Source: Typha latifolia (lineage: Eukaryota; Streptophyta; Magnoliopsida; Poales; Typhaceae). From it: a stretch of DNA of 64,000 nt. A program made the position numbers and the translations under genes. The stretch lies in assembly GCA_019914945.1 (NCBI GenBank), contig CM034106.1, forward strand, positions 3,596,001-3,660,000. The letters run 5' to 3'. The notes beneath the pieces were generated by a model, which was not told the DNA's origin, searched no databases, and saw nothing but the letters and a program-made list of their open reading frames with translations. Of this stretch, positions 1 through 11,794 are shown one piece after another (within the stretch, counting starts at the first letter, position 1; the number at the start of each line of letters is the position of its first letter).

Positions 1-2588
1 CATTGTCCTTAGTACTAAGTGGTTACAGAGTTTGGGACCCGTCACATTTAATTTTTGGAGCATTTAGATGAAATTTAAACAAGGAAATAAAGATGTGCGA
101 CTTGATGGTGTTCGGTCTTCGCCAATTCCTACGATGGAGCCTATGGTGGGGCTGCCTCATGCGTATAATTTGGCCTATCTTCTTTAGCAGGAGATGAACC
201 TTAAATGAGTTCAGGTACTACCATTAAATTGTCTAATTTATTAGATAACTTTTCTGGACTGTTTGAGGAGCCATAGGAGTTGCCACCGAGGTGAACAGCG
301 GACCATCGCATAGAGATTGTACCCAGAGCTGCACCGGCAAATGTGAGGCCATATCGGTATTCACATGTGCAAAAAGAAGTTATTTCTATGATGGCAGCCG
401 AGATGTTGGAGCAAGGCCTCATTCTACCAAGTCATAGCTCATACTCATCCCCCGTGCTATTGGTGCGAAAGAAGGACGAGACATGGCATTTTTGTGTTGA
501 CTATTGGGCACTAAACGCTATTACTGTCAAGGATCGGTATCCCATTCCGGTTATAAAGGAGCTACTGGATGAGCTAGAAGGGGAGACCATATTTAGTAAG
601 CTTGACTTGAGGGTCGGGTTTCATCAAATTAGAGTTCACTCGACGAATGTGTATAAAACTACATTTCGGACTCCGGATGGGCATTACGAGTTCCGGATGA
701 AGCCTTTTGGTCTTACCAATGCTCTAGCTACCTTTCAAGGCCTCATGAATGATATATTTTGACCTCCATTGTGAAGGTATATCTTGATACTTTTTGACGA
801 TATTTTGGTGTATAGCATGACTGAATTGGAGCATTAGCAGCATTTGGAGGATGTACTGAATTTGTTGAAGCAAAATCAATTGAAGATCAAGAAGTCCAAG
901 TGCTTATGGGGAGTACCACAAGTGGAGTATTTAGGCCACATCATTTTAGCGGATGGTGTAGCGGCGGATCCTCATAAGATTGCATGGATGACTGCTTGGC
1001 CTATTCATACTACTACCATCGGATTGAGAGGATTTTTGGGGCTGACCGGATACTATCGCCATTTCATCGCCGGATATGGCAAGATCACTGTTCCTCTCAC
1101 TTCTTTGTTGAAGAAGGACTCTTTTAGATGGACGGATGAAGCCACTTCAGCCTTTGAAAAACTAAAAACAACAATGATGATTCCGTTTTAGCGGTTTTAG
1201 ACTTTGCCAAAGAATTTGTTGTGGAATGTGATGCGTCGGGTGTTGGCATAGGAGCAGTACTAATGCAAAGTGGACATCCCATTGCCTATCTTAGCAAGGC
1301 TTTATCACAAAAATCTCAGCAATTATCGACTTATGAGAGAGAGATGTTGGCAATTCTGCATGCGGTGACAAAGTGGAAACCTTATTTGATCGGTAGGCGA
1401 TTCATTATCCAAACTGATCAAAGGAGCCTTCCATACTTTATAGGACAGCATATACACACTCCGGCACAGCAGAGATCGGTCAGAAAATTGTCGGGGTATG
1501 ATTAAGAAATTTAATACAATAAGGGAACGAAAAATAAAGCGACGGGTGCAGTATCGCGCCAACCTGATACCGTCGAGCTTGCAGCCTATTCTTTTCCTAC
1601 CTTCCCCTTCTTTGATGAGCTGAGGTATGCATGTATATCTGACCCAGATATTTTGAGATTATTGTAGGAGGTGATGGATGATCCAGAGCGCCATCTAGAG
1701 TTGGAAAACCGAGGCGGTTTGCTACTGGACCGCGAATGCATTCGAGTGCCCGCAAATGATGGATTATAGCAGAAATTGTTGGAGCAGTTCCACCAAACTC
1801 CAGAGGCTAGTCATGAGGGTGTCTTGAGGACTTATAGGAGGATCTCTCAAAGTTGCACGTGGCCAGGATTAAGGCGGGATGTGAAGAGTTTTGTTCGTAC
1901 TAAGGCAACCAAATTGAAACCGGCCAGATTACTTCAGCCTTTACCCATACTGAACCGTGTTTGAGAAGACATTTCTATGGATTTCATAGAGAGTCTTCCG
2001 CTGGTATGTGATTATTCCATTATCTTTGTGGTGGTTGACAGATTGAGCAAATATGCGCAGTTTTCGGCATTGTTACATCAGTTTTCAGCCAAGTTGGTGG
2101 CTGAAATTTTTGTTTGAGATGTTGCTTGGTTAAATGGCATGCCATGCACAATTGTCTCGGATCAATAGGGACACCACATTGAGGAGATTGCCTGCTCATC
2201 TTAAATTGCTAAAAATTGCATTAAGTAAGTTTATGATCCCAGCCATAGGGAGTAGGAGTTCGACATCGGCAGTTGGGTGTTTATGATGGTGCAACCGTAT
2301 CGACAGGTGACCTTGCATCCCATGTGTAACAAAAAGTTAGCACATCGCTACTTTGGTCCATTTCGGGTGTTAGAGCGTATTAGTCCGGTTGCTTATCGTT
2401 TGGAGCTGCCGGAGGGGTCGAGAGTACATCCTGTCTTCCATGTTTTATTGCTGAGGGAGCGAATTGGAGATTCTAGTCGAGTGGTTTGACAAGCTATCCG
2501 ATGAGGCGACATAGGACTTGGAGACTGACAATTTGGAGTGTTTCCTTGACTTTTCATCTTGAGGGCAAGTGGGGGATGCGTGGTGGGC
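1..2588 (+). pseudogene. Ty3/gypsy pol remnant of element F1 (RT, RNase H, integrase)
   Basis: Decayed polyprotein of a Ty3/gypsy retrotransposon whose 5' part lies outside the window. Reverse transcriptase is read at about 343-1191: conserved blocks around [11 protein letters not shown], the ILFDDILVYS catalytic block (the usual Y/F-x-DD core is present) and the GYYRHF thumb. RNase H follows at 1221-1505 (ECDASGVGIGAVL, TYEREMLAI). An integrase zinc-finger piece (GVLRTYRRISQSCTWPGL) is at 1776-1964 and the integrase tail (GPFRVLERI.PVAYRLELPEG) at 2277-2489. At least six stops or frameshifts separate these blocks, and the central integrase core is shortened near 2160-2230, so it is dead. Base 1 corresponds to 10671 of F2, the same family, and the two align well through RT. 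Family identity is certain; the clade is not. Confidence 0.9.
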
Positions 2589-3204
2589 TGATACATTTAG
2601 GTAGGATCTTTTCTTATTGCATTAGTTATTTATTTTCATTAAAATAAAATTATTCGAACGCAGGAGGGGTCGCGTTCGAACGCGTGCATTAGGTTCGCAA
2701 ATACAAAGAACGCGTAATGTGCGTTCGAACAAAGTCGGGCGAGTGGGGGTAGCCAAATTCATTATGCTATTGGAATATTAGTTTCTTGCCTCTTTATCTT
2801 CTATCTACCATAATCTCCCTCCTCCCTCTTCACCAACCTACCACCTCTACCGTTGGCAAGTTCTCTTCTAACTTCTAATCTCCCTCGACTGTCAATTCCT
2901 CCCTCTTCTTTGGGATCTCAATCATAACATCCACTCCACTTGTCAGGTGCGTTCGCACATACAAAGAACATCTTTTGTGCGTTCGAACGCGATCGAGCGT
3001 GTTCAAACGCGATTGGCGGGAATCTTCTAGAATTTGGGTTACTTATTATTTTAAGACTTGTTGGCCAGCCTCTATATATATGTGGATGGCAGCCAAATTC
3101 ATAATGCTATTGGAATATTGATTTCTTACCTCTGTATCATTTATCTACCCTAATCTCCCTCCTTATTCTTCACCATCCTTCCATCTCTACCGTTGGCAAG
3201 GTTT
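2589..3204 (+). repeat. 3' LTR of gypsy F1, internally duplicated
   Basis: Starts TGATACATTTAGGTAGGATC, like the F2 LTR at 8466 and F3 LTR at 57196. It holds palindrome-type motifs (GCGTTCGAACGC variants) at 2652-2740 and again at 2948-3020. The post-TATA segment beginning AGCCAAATTCAT occurs twice (about 2745 and 3092), so the LTR is a duplicated or chimeric form. A TATA-like run lies near 3074-3082. The right end is lost where it abuts the family G LTR near 3205, so the boundary is approximate. Confidence 0.75.
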
Positions 3205-3244
3205 CACCATCCGGCTGCGGCCAGTTGGTTGCGGTGGGCCCTAG

Positions 3245-3490
3245 TGCCGCCGCGGTGGTATCTCTTTCTCTCTCTCTCTTGTTTTCTCTCTCTCCCTCTG
3301 TCGGCAGGCCAGCTGCCACCGCTGCCACCTCCACTAACACGGCTGGCCACCAGCTGCCGATGCCCTCCCCGCCGGCCCGGGTCCACACCTCCCTTCTCTT
3401 TCTTCCCTTCTTCTCTTCTCTTCTTCTTCTTCTTCTCTTCTCTTCTTCTCCTTCTTTTCTTCTTCTTCTTCCTCACCTGCTTCTTCTCTT
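3245..3490. repeat. CT- and TTC-rich low-complexity tract
   Basis: Imperfect (CT)n followed by (TTC)n inside the G1 LTR. The same order of tracts occurs in the G solo LTR (about 49003-49395) and, reversed, in the fragment at 55244-55540, so it belongs to the family and is not random. Confidence 0.85.
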
Positions 3491-5474
3491 TTCATTTTTT
3501 TGCAATAGTGCTAGGCTCGGCCCAGCACTATAGCAGGCTAGTGCTGGGCCAAGCCCATCACTAGTACTAGTGATCCATTATCCTTTTAATTTTATTATTT
3601 ATTTATTTAGGTATTTCTGTCTTAATTAATACAAATAGATTTAGACATTATTTATTTTAATAATAATACATATTCATCATTATGATTATTGTTAATTAAA
3701 GTTTATTGATGATTAATTAGGTTATAAACTATTACACATATATATAGGTAATACTTATATTTATTTACTTATATATATACTAGATTAATAGATAGATTTG
3801 TAAATTATAATTATTAGATTTATATTCTAATATTCTTATGATATATATTTTAACTAATTCTATTAATTTATTATATATTGTTATTTTTGTAACAAATAAA
3901 ATACTAAGCTTATGTATTTATTTATTATTTTATAAAGTAATCTTTAATTAATCAAGATATAATTATAGTTAGGTTTTATCTATATTTTTATTTTTTATTT
4001 TTATCTGTAATTAAAAATCTAGCGAGTTATAAAGATAAGTAGAAATTCTAAAACCTTTTAAATCACCATATATTATATAAATGGATTTTAATCATATAAA
4101 CGGCTAACATCATACTACTTAAATAATTTCAGATTCCGACCCACTTATTCAGGATCCCATGGACTTAGCTTATCGACGCTTGATCATTGTTGTAGCAATG
4201 TGAACGAGTGGTTGTTTGATATTTGCAGTGGTGATGAGTTGTCTTATCCCCTAGGCACCTTTCTCAAATTAGGATATATTATATCTTATGTATATGCATG
4301 TTTTGGCCTCTAGCATGATTATATGACTTTATCTAGAGATGATTACAGTCGAGCATATTTTATCATGCATCTAATTAGGTTGATCTGGGATATGAGCACA
4401 TTGGTGATATATAGAGATAATGAGAGATGATTATACTATTATAATGTTATGTCTAGTTGATCTGTAGCATGAGTATGCATGTAATAGATTAGCATGAGTA
4501 TATATGTGTTGACTACATAATCGGAGATTATATTGCATTATTTTTCTCTTGATTCCTACTCCACCTAAATTCCTATTATGTATTGACTTGTTATCGTACT
4601 GGATATATGCATATGACCTGTCATTTCGAAGGAAAGCATGAAATGTGATTGATAGGATAGTTGATAGAAAGCGTGAGGATACCCAAGTGGGCGCGAGGGT
4701 TAGGATGCGCTTGGTGGATGATTGATCGCTCGACATAGTCGCGATCCTGTTGGCCTTACGTCCGAGGTCGTTAGTCTGTGTGCGCAGCAGACATTCGGAC
4801 ACAAGCCATTCGCTAGGGCATATGTGACGAGTTATCCTCACGAGATTTCTATCAGCTAGAAGGGTGCCCGGTCTGGATGGATGTTGATACCCTAGCGGGT
4901 GGCGGGGTATGGTTATATTTGAGATACTCTTGCAGGTGGCGGAGTATGCTCTGAGCCTTCAGGCATGATGTTGAGACGAGGTACCGGGTGTTGACTATGC
5001 ATAGTGTTCTAGTATGATGATGACATATAGAGTTGACATTGATGATTGAGATGTTGAGAAATGCATATGATTTCATTATCATCTGATTACTTGATTATTG
5101 AGTTATGATGATGTCATTATCTCCACTATGCATGGAGAGAGTTATGATGATGGTATGACATGGAGATTTATTTATACATTATCGAGAATTATATATTTTA
5201 CCAGTTATGACATGACATGTTATCTATTTTTCAATTATGTTTTATTGAGGAATATTCATATACTCATTCATGACATGATGCTCTTTTTAATTTATATTAT
5301 CTAGTACATTATTTACAATCTATTTGGCATCATTGATTCGGGGTAAGGTCTATTCACTGAGCCTTTTGCTCATGACTCTTTATTTCTTTCCTAACCCCTT
5401 CAGATATGTGGTATGTGATAGCGACTTTGATACGATTCGGACTTCACCGACGTCGTCTCGAGCTTGGATTTACC

Positions 5475-5582
5475 TTAGGATAAGATTGAGTTTTAGGATA
5501 AGATTGAGTTTTAGGATAAGATTGTGTTTTAGGATAAGATTGAGTTTTATGATAAGATTGTGTTTTAGGATAAGATTGAGTT
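5475..5582 (+). repeat. 18-bp minisatellite, six units
   Basis: Unit AGGATAAGATTGAGTTTT, six near-identical copies (A/T variants at one position, one G/T change). It occupies the place of the palindrome cluster of other D-family LTRs. The reading frame across it is a repeat artefact. Confidence 0.9.
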
Positions 5583-6091
5583 GTTGGTTAGCCTATAAAA
5601 GTATGTGTAGGGCAACCAAAATTAGGAATTGATTATTGAGAATTGAGTTTGCCTTGCCTCCTTCGTCTTCTTCGCTCCCGTTCCCTCAATCTCCCCGGCG
5701 ACGCCGCTTCTAATCTCCCTCGACAGGCCAATCACCCTAGTCCCTTAGGAGTGGCCCTCTTCTCCCCCTTCTTCCAATTTATCCATCGCTATCCCTAACC
5801 TTTCCATCATCCATAACCCTTCCACCATCACTTTTACACCGGTGCCACCCCATCAACACCGGCCCTCCACAATCCACCATTACCTAGGATTTCGTGCCTT
5901 CATCCACGGAATCCAAAAACAGAGTATCCTGACGTTCGTCTACTAAACGAACGATATCTCGAGATCCCCAACTCCGATTCGCCTCAAACTAGATCCGTTG
6001 GAAAGCTCTTTTCCGGGCCTACAACATATCAAAATTTCACAGTGATCCAACGGCGGGATATTTCGGGATCTTATCTTAAAGTTCCGTGCAA

Positions 6092-6183
6092 GATCGTAAC
6101 AATCTGGTATCAGAGCCATAGCACCAAAAGAGGGTTCGTATCAAGCTGGTATCAGAGCCTATAGCCGAGGAAGGATTGTATCA
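6092..6183 (+). promoter_or_regulatory. Tandem LTR-terminus/PBS modules
   Basis: Three terminus-like strings (GATCGTAACA ending 6101, TTCGTATCA ending 6143, ATTGTATCA ending 6183) alternate with two copies of TGGTATCAGAGCC (6105-6117, 6147-6159), a period of 40-42 bp. TGGTATCAGAGC matches the usual plant tRNA-iMet primer-binding site. The TSD directly follows the third terminus. Confidence 0.85.
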
Positions 6184-6666
6184 GACTTGAGAAGATATTT
6201 TAGAGCGATAATGAGGTGAGCTATAGATGCGAGACGGTATAGATGATAGTTTATATAGGACTTAATTTGTACTAGTATTTGATATTTGTACTCTTTTATA
6301 TTAGACGATGAATTGTATAATACAGGTCGAATCATAGTGTACTCTTATATTAGTCGTTTTAGTTGTATCTTGATGGTTTGTTGTGGCCTGTGTGGGTCCT
6401 GCCAGATTATGTAGTGGTTTAATATATATTATTGTTGACTAAGATATTCATATGTTAATAGGTTTATTTGGTTAATAGTATGATTTATCTAGTGATGGAT
6501 TATGTGATCATGGATAGGTTAGCAGGTTTTATTTGGTGATGTCATGATTATATGTGCACAGGAGAGTATCTGTGCGTGACGGGCCCCGCCCGACTTGTCG
6601 CGTGCACCGCACGTGCTGTGTGAGCGCATGGGTGTGCACGTGCCCGTGCTGGGCGAGGGCGTTACA

Positions 6667-6809
6667 GTAAAGTTGACCCAATCCGAATCTAACCCGACCC
6701 AAATCTGCTTAACTGATCCGAACCTTTAATCGACCCGAACCCACTTGATCGACCCGAACCTGCTTAACTGACCCAAACACGCTTAACCGACCCGATTGCC
6801 ACCCCTAGG
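6667..6809 (+). mobile_element. hAT-like transposon end (fragment)
   Basis: Repeated 'GACCCGAACC'-type motifs leading to a terminus TTGCCACCCCTA (reverse complement TAGGGGTGGCAA), the form typical of plant hAT terminal inverted repeats. A similar end occurs at 55630-55869. No transposase and no opposite end were found, so only an end fragment is claimed. Confidence 0.5.
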
Positions 6810-7440
6810 AGAAACCAACGCAATCCCACCTTGGGATATGGCAAAGTCAAGGGGTTTGTCAATGTTACCTATTTCAAGGGAACAAAAAGGTAGAATCAAT
6901 AATCGAGGAAGGAATAGATGGCTTAGTAATGACCATGACATCATCATATCATATGGGATGCAATGCAATCTTAGTAGCATTAATGGGTTTCAGGCCCAAG
7001 GATGGTTTAGTAGAGTTTGTACGGTTCGTGAGCAGAGGAGATATACACTGCGAGGAAACGACAACAAAACCCTTGCCACATGGCCTCCTCTCGCAGGACA
7101 AATTTCTATGTTGTCTTTTTGGGGGAGAGGTATTTGACAGAATATTCATTACGATAAAATAGGTAGGAAGGTTACCATTGCTGCTGATAACTTTACCCAT
7201 GAGATCCTCATTGATAGTAACCTTACATCCTTGTAGGGTGGCATCCACTTGCATTGGAATTCCCACCACCAAATATATGTGCTTCACATGTGGATGGAAC
7301 CCATATAGTTCTCATGTAACTCGTTGATCAATATTTGCATAATGTATCCAAAATAAGAAACCAAAATTATCCAAACAAAAAATACCCCAAGTACCATATG
7401 CCACAATAAGTCTATAGAATCCATGTTAAAAAAATATAAC
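6810..7440. other. Unassigned segment with one longer minus-strand frame
   Basis: No recognisable element. A minus-strand open frame of 112 codons (7287-6949) has no motif I recognise. It may be part of a decayed element or chance. Nothing else was seen here. Confidence 0.3.
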
Positions 7441-8013
7441 CAAAAGTGGATAAATATGTTTTGGGGTATGGTGGGAGTGAAGGTGGTTGTTGTGGGCTGA
7501 GGTGGGCTGAGGTGGGGAATGAAGGTGGTGAACTTGGTTGGGGAGGAAGATGGAGTATTGTGGGTTTGGTGTGGGCTGAAGATGGAGACAGAGGATGGTT
7601 GGGTGAGCTATGGTGGGAGGAGGCTATGGTGTAGTGTGATTTGGGCTTGGGGTTAGCTAGGGTGAGCTGAGGTTGAGGGGAAAGCTAGCTCGGTCGGCTG
7701 AGGTGAAGGAGAGATGAAGCTGGTGAGTGGAGAAGATGGAGTTAGCTAGAGAATGGAATGCGCTCAGCTGATGGCCTTGGTATAGGCACCACCAACTTTG
7801 AAGGGAAGTTTAGAGAGAGAAAGAGAGAGAGAGGGAGGAAATTAGGGTAATTTTTATTAATGCCTTTGGGGGTGCTCACCACATCATATATATAGTGGCT
7901 ACCCAAGCTTAGATGACTTGACCTAAGTAAACCTAGACTAGACTCAATCCAATCCACAGAGTGTAAAATACATGACTAAACTAAACCAACCGAATCTAAG
8001 CTGGTTCACAACA
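7441..8013 (-). repeat. LTR-like region of minus-strand gypsy J (left edge uncertain)
   Basis: Read on the minus strand, the sequence begins TGTTGTGAACC (8013-8003) immediately after a polypurine-like GTGGTGGA, as an LTR should. A TATA-like run (about 7886-7894) lies downstream of the start. The region 7446-7730 is G-rich low complexity (GGTGGG, GGCTGAGG repeats). The other LTR end and any TSD were not found, so the extent is a guess. Confidence 0.45.
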
Positions 8014-8460
8014 ATCCACCACGCTTTCGCCACCTTGTCCTCAAGGTGTGAAGTCAAGGAAGTGCTTAGCTATCTTGGGCGCAAGCTCCCACAAAGCGAC
8101 ATCGAAGTATCGATCCAACTACTTCACTAGAACCTCCGCCTGTGGTCTCCCATCTCTGCATCGTCACCTCCTAGCCAGGATCCTCACCGGCTCCACTAGA
8201 TGTGCCTCCTCCACTTCGTTAGGTATGTCCATGTCTACGATTTGGTTTGCCCCGACTCAAGCTTTCAGGATTAAAATATGGAATAATTAATGGACGCGGC
8301 CCAACTCGAATGGGGCTACAGTTGATCTGCAGTCCAGGCCAAAAAGGGTGGGTTGGGAAGGACCACACCAACCCTCTTCTTCCTCTCTGATTGAAGTTGT
8401 TCAAAGTATTATCTAGATTTTGCTTCCATAAAATAAAACATGAGGATAGAAAGGGCATCA
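8014..8460 (-). pseudogene. C-terminal pol remnant of gypsy J
   Basis: Minus-strand translation in broken frames gives a chromodomain-like tail (AEVLVK.LDRYFD.ALWELAPKIAKHFLDF) followed by the polypurine stretch GGCGAAAGCGTGGTGGAT adjoining the LTR. The same tail layout ends the D element (42700-42814). Only this last part of pol is present. The element is cut off by the F2 LTR at 8466. Confidence 0.6.
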
Positions 8461-8465
8461 AAATC

Positions 8466-9250
8466 TGATACGTTTAGTTAGGATCTTTTCTTACTGCATT
8501 TATTGTTTATTTTCATTAAAATAAAATTCCTATAAGTCGAATTCGAACGCCCTTGCAAACGCCTGCATCAGGTTCGCAAATACAGAGAACGCATATTGTG
8601 TGTTCGAACGTGGTTGGGCGAGTTCGAACGCCTGCATTCGAGAGCATGCATCGCGTTCGCACATACAGGAGAATATTTTTGTGCGTTCGAACGCAATCGG
8701 AAGCGTTCGAACGCGATCGGCGGTAATCTTTTAGAATTAGGGTTACTTATTATTTTAGGACTTGTTGGCTAGCCTGCATATATATGTGAATGGCAGCCAA
8801 ATTTATAATGCTATTGGAATATTGATTTATTGCCTTTCTATCATCTATCTACCGTAATCTCCCTCCTCCCTCTTCACCATCATTCCACCTCTACCGTTGG
8901 TAATATTTTTCCTAAATTCTAATCTCCCTTGACTGTCGAGCCACCCCTCTTCTTTGGGATCTCAACCACTTTATTTCCTTCATCTATATCCCATAATCAC
9001 ATCCACCATCCACCTCCATCTCCATACCCATCCATAACCCTAACATATAGTCCACCCGTCACCACCACCATCACCAACGTTATTTCATATTTTCGTCCTA
9101 GTTATAGTTCCAATATATGAAGGGCATAAATACGAAAGTCGTAGAACAGGAAGTTATGAATCTAATAAACTTAGTTTCATAATTTTCGGACTAAAGGACA
9201 ATATTTGACAAATATTTTCCTACGATTGCGCGGACTATTTCGTACAATAA
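8466..9250 (+). repeat. 5' LTR of gypsy F2
   Basis: Starts TGATACGTTTAGTTAGGATC. U3 contains clustered palindrome motifs (GCGTTCGAACGC exact at 8703-8714, variants from 8540). A TATA-like box TATATATG lies at 8779-8786, 64 bp after the last palindrome. The rest is a pyrimidine-rich leader. The LTR end and PBS are not recognisable, so the right boundary is approximate. Compared with F3 (57196-57755) both ends match but the U3 middle is different. Confidence 0.8.
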
Positions 9251-9272
9251 ATTCAATTATCCCCTCTTACCT

Positions 9273-10170
9273 ATGCCTACACATCATCCCCCACCTCCAT
9301 TACAAAACCTAAGACCGGCGGAGGTGGAACCCGAGAGGTGTGTGGCATCGGTGCACTTCGTCAATGAGGAGAATTCGCACTATGAGGATGAGGTTGATCC
9401 CTATGGAGATGGTGATGGACGTGCTCGAGGATTTAGAGAAGGTGATCAACATGCGCAAAGGTTTAGACCAGAACTAAGGATCGTTTGTGAACCCGACAAG
9501 GCTATTCGGGGGAGAACCACATGCTTGGACTTTCAAAAATTCCAAGGCAATTTTCTAACAGATTGGGTGTTTTAAGTTAAATAATATTTTGATTGTCAAG
9601 GTACAGCAGAAGATGCTAAGGTCCAGATGGCAAGCTTTCACCTTCAATGAACGACATTGCATTGGTATAAATCGGTTATTCGTGGTGGAGGATTAACCAA
9701 ATGGGCTAATTTTGTAAGAGAATTATACGTAGATTTGGGACAGCGGCATATGAAGATTTTGCTGCCACATTAAGCAAGATGATACAGAGGACGACCGTAT
9801 TAGGGTACCAAGCAAAATTTGAAAGAGTTAATAGTCGTTGTGAGCTACCTTGGCCTGAACTGACATTGATGAGCACATTTATTTCAGGGTTACGAGACGA
9901 GATATAGGTGGATGTTCGTGCTCTATGTCCTACCACTCTTGAGGAGGCCTTTGAGAAGGCCTTGAGGATGGAGCGAAAACATAAGGCTCTCAAGATGGCA
10001 ACAAAAACAAGTTGCGGCAACTGAGATGGACGATTTGCACCTAGAACGCCGGTTGGAAATGCTGTAAGGTCAAAGACAGCGGTTGCGAGTACCAGACCAC
10101 GACCACCTTTGAGACCTTATTCCAATGTTAGAGGAGGCACAAGACTCTCCGTTCGAACTCTCACACCTGC
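9273..10170 (+). pseudogene. Ty3/gypsy gag remnant of F2
   Basis: Retrotransposon gag domain. In-order fragments include DGDGRARGFREGDQH, FQKFQGNFLTDW.F, ASFHLQ.TTLHWYKSVIRGGGL, WANFVRELYVDLG and YQAKFERVNSRCELPWPELTLMSTFISGLRDEI, ending in EEAFEKALRMERKHKAL, the usual capsid-domain landmarks. Several frameshifts and stops (for example near 9575 and 9775) break it. Gag would form the particle core. The start at 9273 follows a degenerate leader and is only a convenience. Confidence 0.8.
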
Positions 10171-10174
10171 CTAG

Positions 10175-11794
10175 GTGGAGGAGCGAAGAGCGAAGGGCAT
10201 TTGCTTTCAATGTGATGAGCGTTTCACCCCTGGTTATTGGTGTTCCAAACCGATCGGGAGTGTGATGCTAATCGATGGTCTCGAGGAGGATAATGAGGTT
10301 GTTGATGATGGAGAGTGTCTAAAGGAGGCCCATGAGAAGGCTGCTGTGGTGGGTGCGGAAGAAGATATCCAAGCTGAAATATTGATGCATGCATATTCAA
10401 GTACTTCCACGCCGAGGATGTTATGACTAGACGGACTTGTTAGAAAGCATTGTGTGCATATCCTCATCGATTCAGAAAGTACACAACTTTCTAGACGAGA
10501 TGTTAGTGAAGAGATTGGGTTTAGATGCTGAACCGACCACAGGATTTGACATAGCTATTGGAGACGACACGAAGCTTAAGGCGGAGAGCTTGTGTCATCG
10601 GATCGGTATACGGGTGCAAGGATATGACATCATTGTGGACTTGTATCCATTGGCGCTGCGAGGAGTGAACATTGTCCTTGGTACTTAGTGGTTACAAAGT
10701 TTGGGACCCATCACATTTGATTTCTGGAGCATGTGGATGAAATTTAAATAAGGAAACAAATATGTGCGGCTTGATGGTGTTCGATTTTCGCCGATTCCAA
10801 CGATGCAGCCTACAATGGGGCTGCCTTGTGCATATGATTTGGCCTATCTTCTACAGTTAGGACTAGTAGGAGATGAGCCTCAAATGAGTTCAGGTACTAT
10901 CATTCAATTGTCTAATTTATTAGATAACTTTTCTAGACTGTTTGAGGAGCCACAGGAGTTGCCACCGAGGAGAGCGGCGGACCATCGCATAGAGATTGTA
11001 CTTGAAGCTGCACCGGCGAACATGAGGCCATATCAGTATCCACATGTGTAAAAAGAATTTATCTCGAAGATGGTAGCCGAGATATTGTAACAAGTTCTCA
11101 TTCAACCAAGCCATAGCTCATACTCATCCCCTGTGCTATTGGTGCCAAAAAAGGACGGGACATGGCATTTTTGTATTGACTATCGGGCACTAAACACTAT
11201 TACCGTCAAGGATCAGTATCCTATTCTGGTTATAGAGGACCTACTAGATGAGCTTATAGGGGCAACTATATTTAGTAAGCTTGACGTGAGGGCCGGGTAT
11301 CATCAAATTAGAGTACACCCAACGATTGTGCACAAAACTATATTTCAGACTCTGGACGGGCATTACGAGTTCTGGGTGATGCCTTTTAGTTTCACCAATG
11401 CTCCAGCTACTTTTCATAGCCTTATGACTGATATATTTCGGCCTCTCTTGCAAAGGTATGTCTTGGTATTTTTGGATGACATTTTGGTGTATAGCATGAC
11501 TGAATTGGAGCATTGGCAGCATTTGGAGGATGTGCTGAATTTGTTGAAGAAAAACCAATGGAAGATTAAGAAGTCCAAGTGCCTATGGGGAATACCACAA
11601 GTGGAGTATTTAGGCCACATCATTTCAGTGCATGGTGTAACGGCGGATCCTCATAAGGTTGCATGCATGACCGCTTGGCCTATTCCTACTACTACCACCG
11701 GATTGAAAATATTTTTGGGGCTGACCGGATACTATCGCCGTTTCATCATCGGATATGGCAAGATCGCTGCTCCTCTCACTTATTTGTTGAAGAA
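10175..11794 (+). pseudogene. Ty3/gypsy zinc knuckle, protease and RT of F2, truncated
   Basis: Starts with a knuckle CFQCDERFTPGYWC in which the usual histidine is tyrosine. The retropepsin-like region (about 10440-10690) has IDSEST where a D-S/T-G triad is expected, so the active site is altered. Reverse transcriptase is nearly uninterrupted from 11133: KKDGTWHFCIDYRALN, the FLDDILVYS catalytic block and GYYRRF. The frame continues to 11794, where it joins minus-strand copia K sequence, so RNase H, integrase and the 3' LTR are absent. It shares most of its sequence with F1 but is the less decayed copy. Confidence 0.88.

Larger units (their letters stand above)
5428..6183 (+). mobile_element. 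Solo LTR of gypsy family D inside G1, TSD GACTT
   Basis: Begins TGATACGATTCGG and ends ATTGTATCA, flanked by perfect 5-bp duplications GACTT (5423-5427 and 6184-6188). The reverse-strand G fragment at 56330-56390 shows the uninterrupted target, which confirms the insertion point. Compared with the D 3' LTR at 42815-43754, the palindrome-rich U3 block has been lost and replaced by an 18-bp minisatellite. The TATA box (5594-5600) and leader remain. The 3' end contains two internal primer-binding-site copies (6105-6117 and 6147-6159), so the integrated terminus lies beyond both. Confidence 0.9.
3205..6666 (+). repeat. Long LTR of gypsy family G (G1), 5' end missing, interrupted
   Basis: Homologous to the complete solo LTR at 48794-50188: GC-rich start (about 3208-3240), a CT/TTC-rich tract (3245-3490), long AT-rich middle, and the GC-rich terminus ending GGGCGTTACA at 6666. 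About 150 bp of the 5' end are missing. The middle (about 4100-5420 and 6189-6560) is much longer than in the copy at 48794, so family G LTRs vary in length. A D-type solo LTR sits inside at 5428-6183. No coding capacity was seen; reading frames in the CT/TTC tract are artefacts of low complexity. The terminal TGTAA...TTACA pattern is common in plant gypsy LTRs. Confidence 0.7.

Noticed and set aside
7446..7634. Gly/Trp-rich 62-residue ORF
   Set aside because: G-rich low-complexity sequence (GGTGGG and GGCTGAGG repeats) with no conserved motif.
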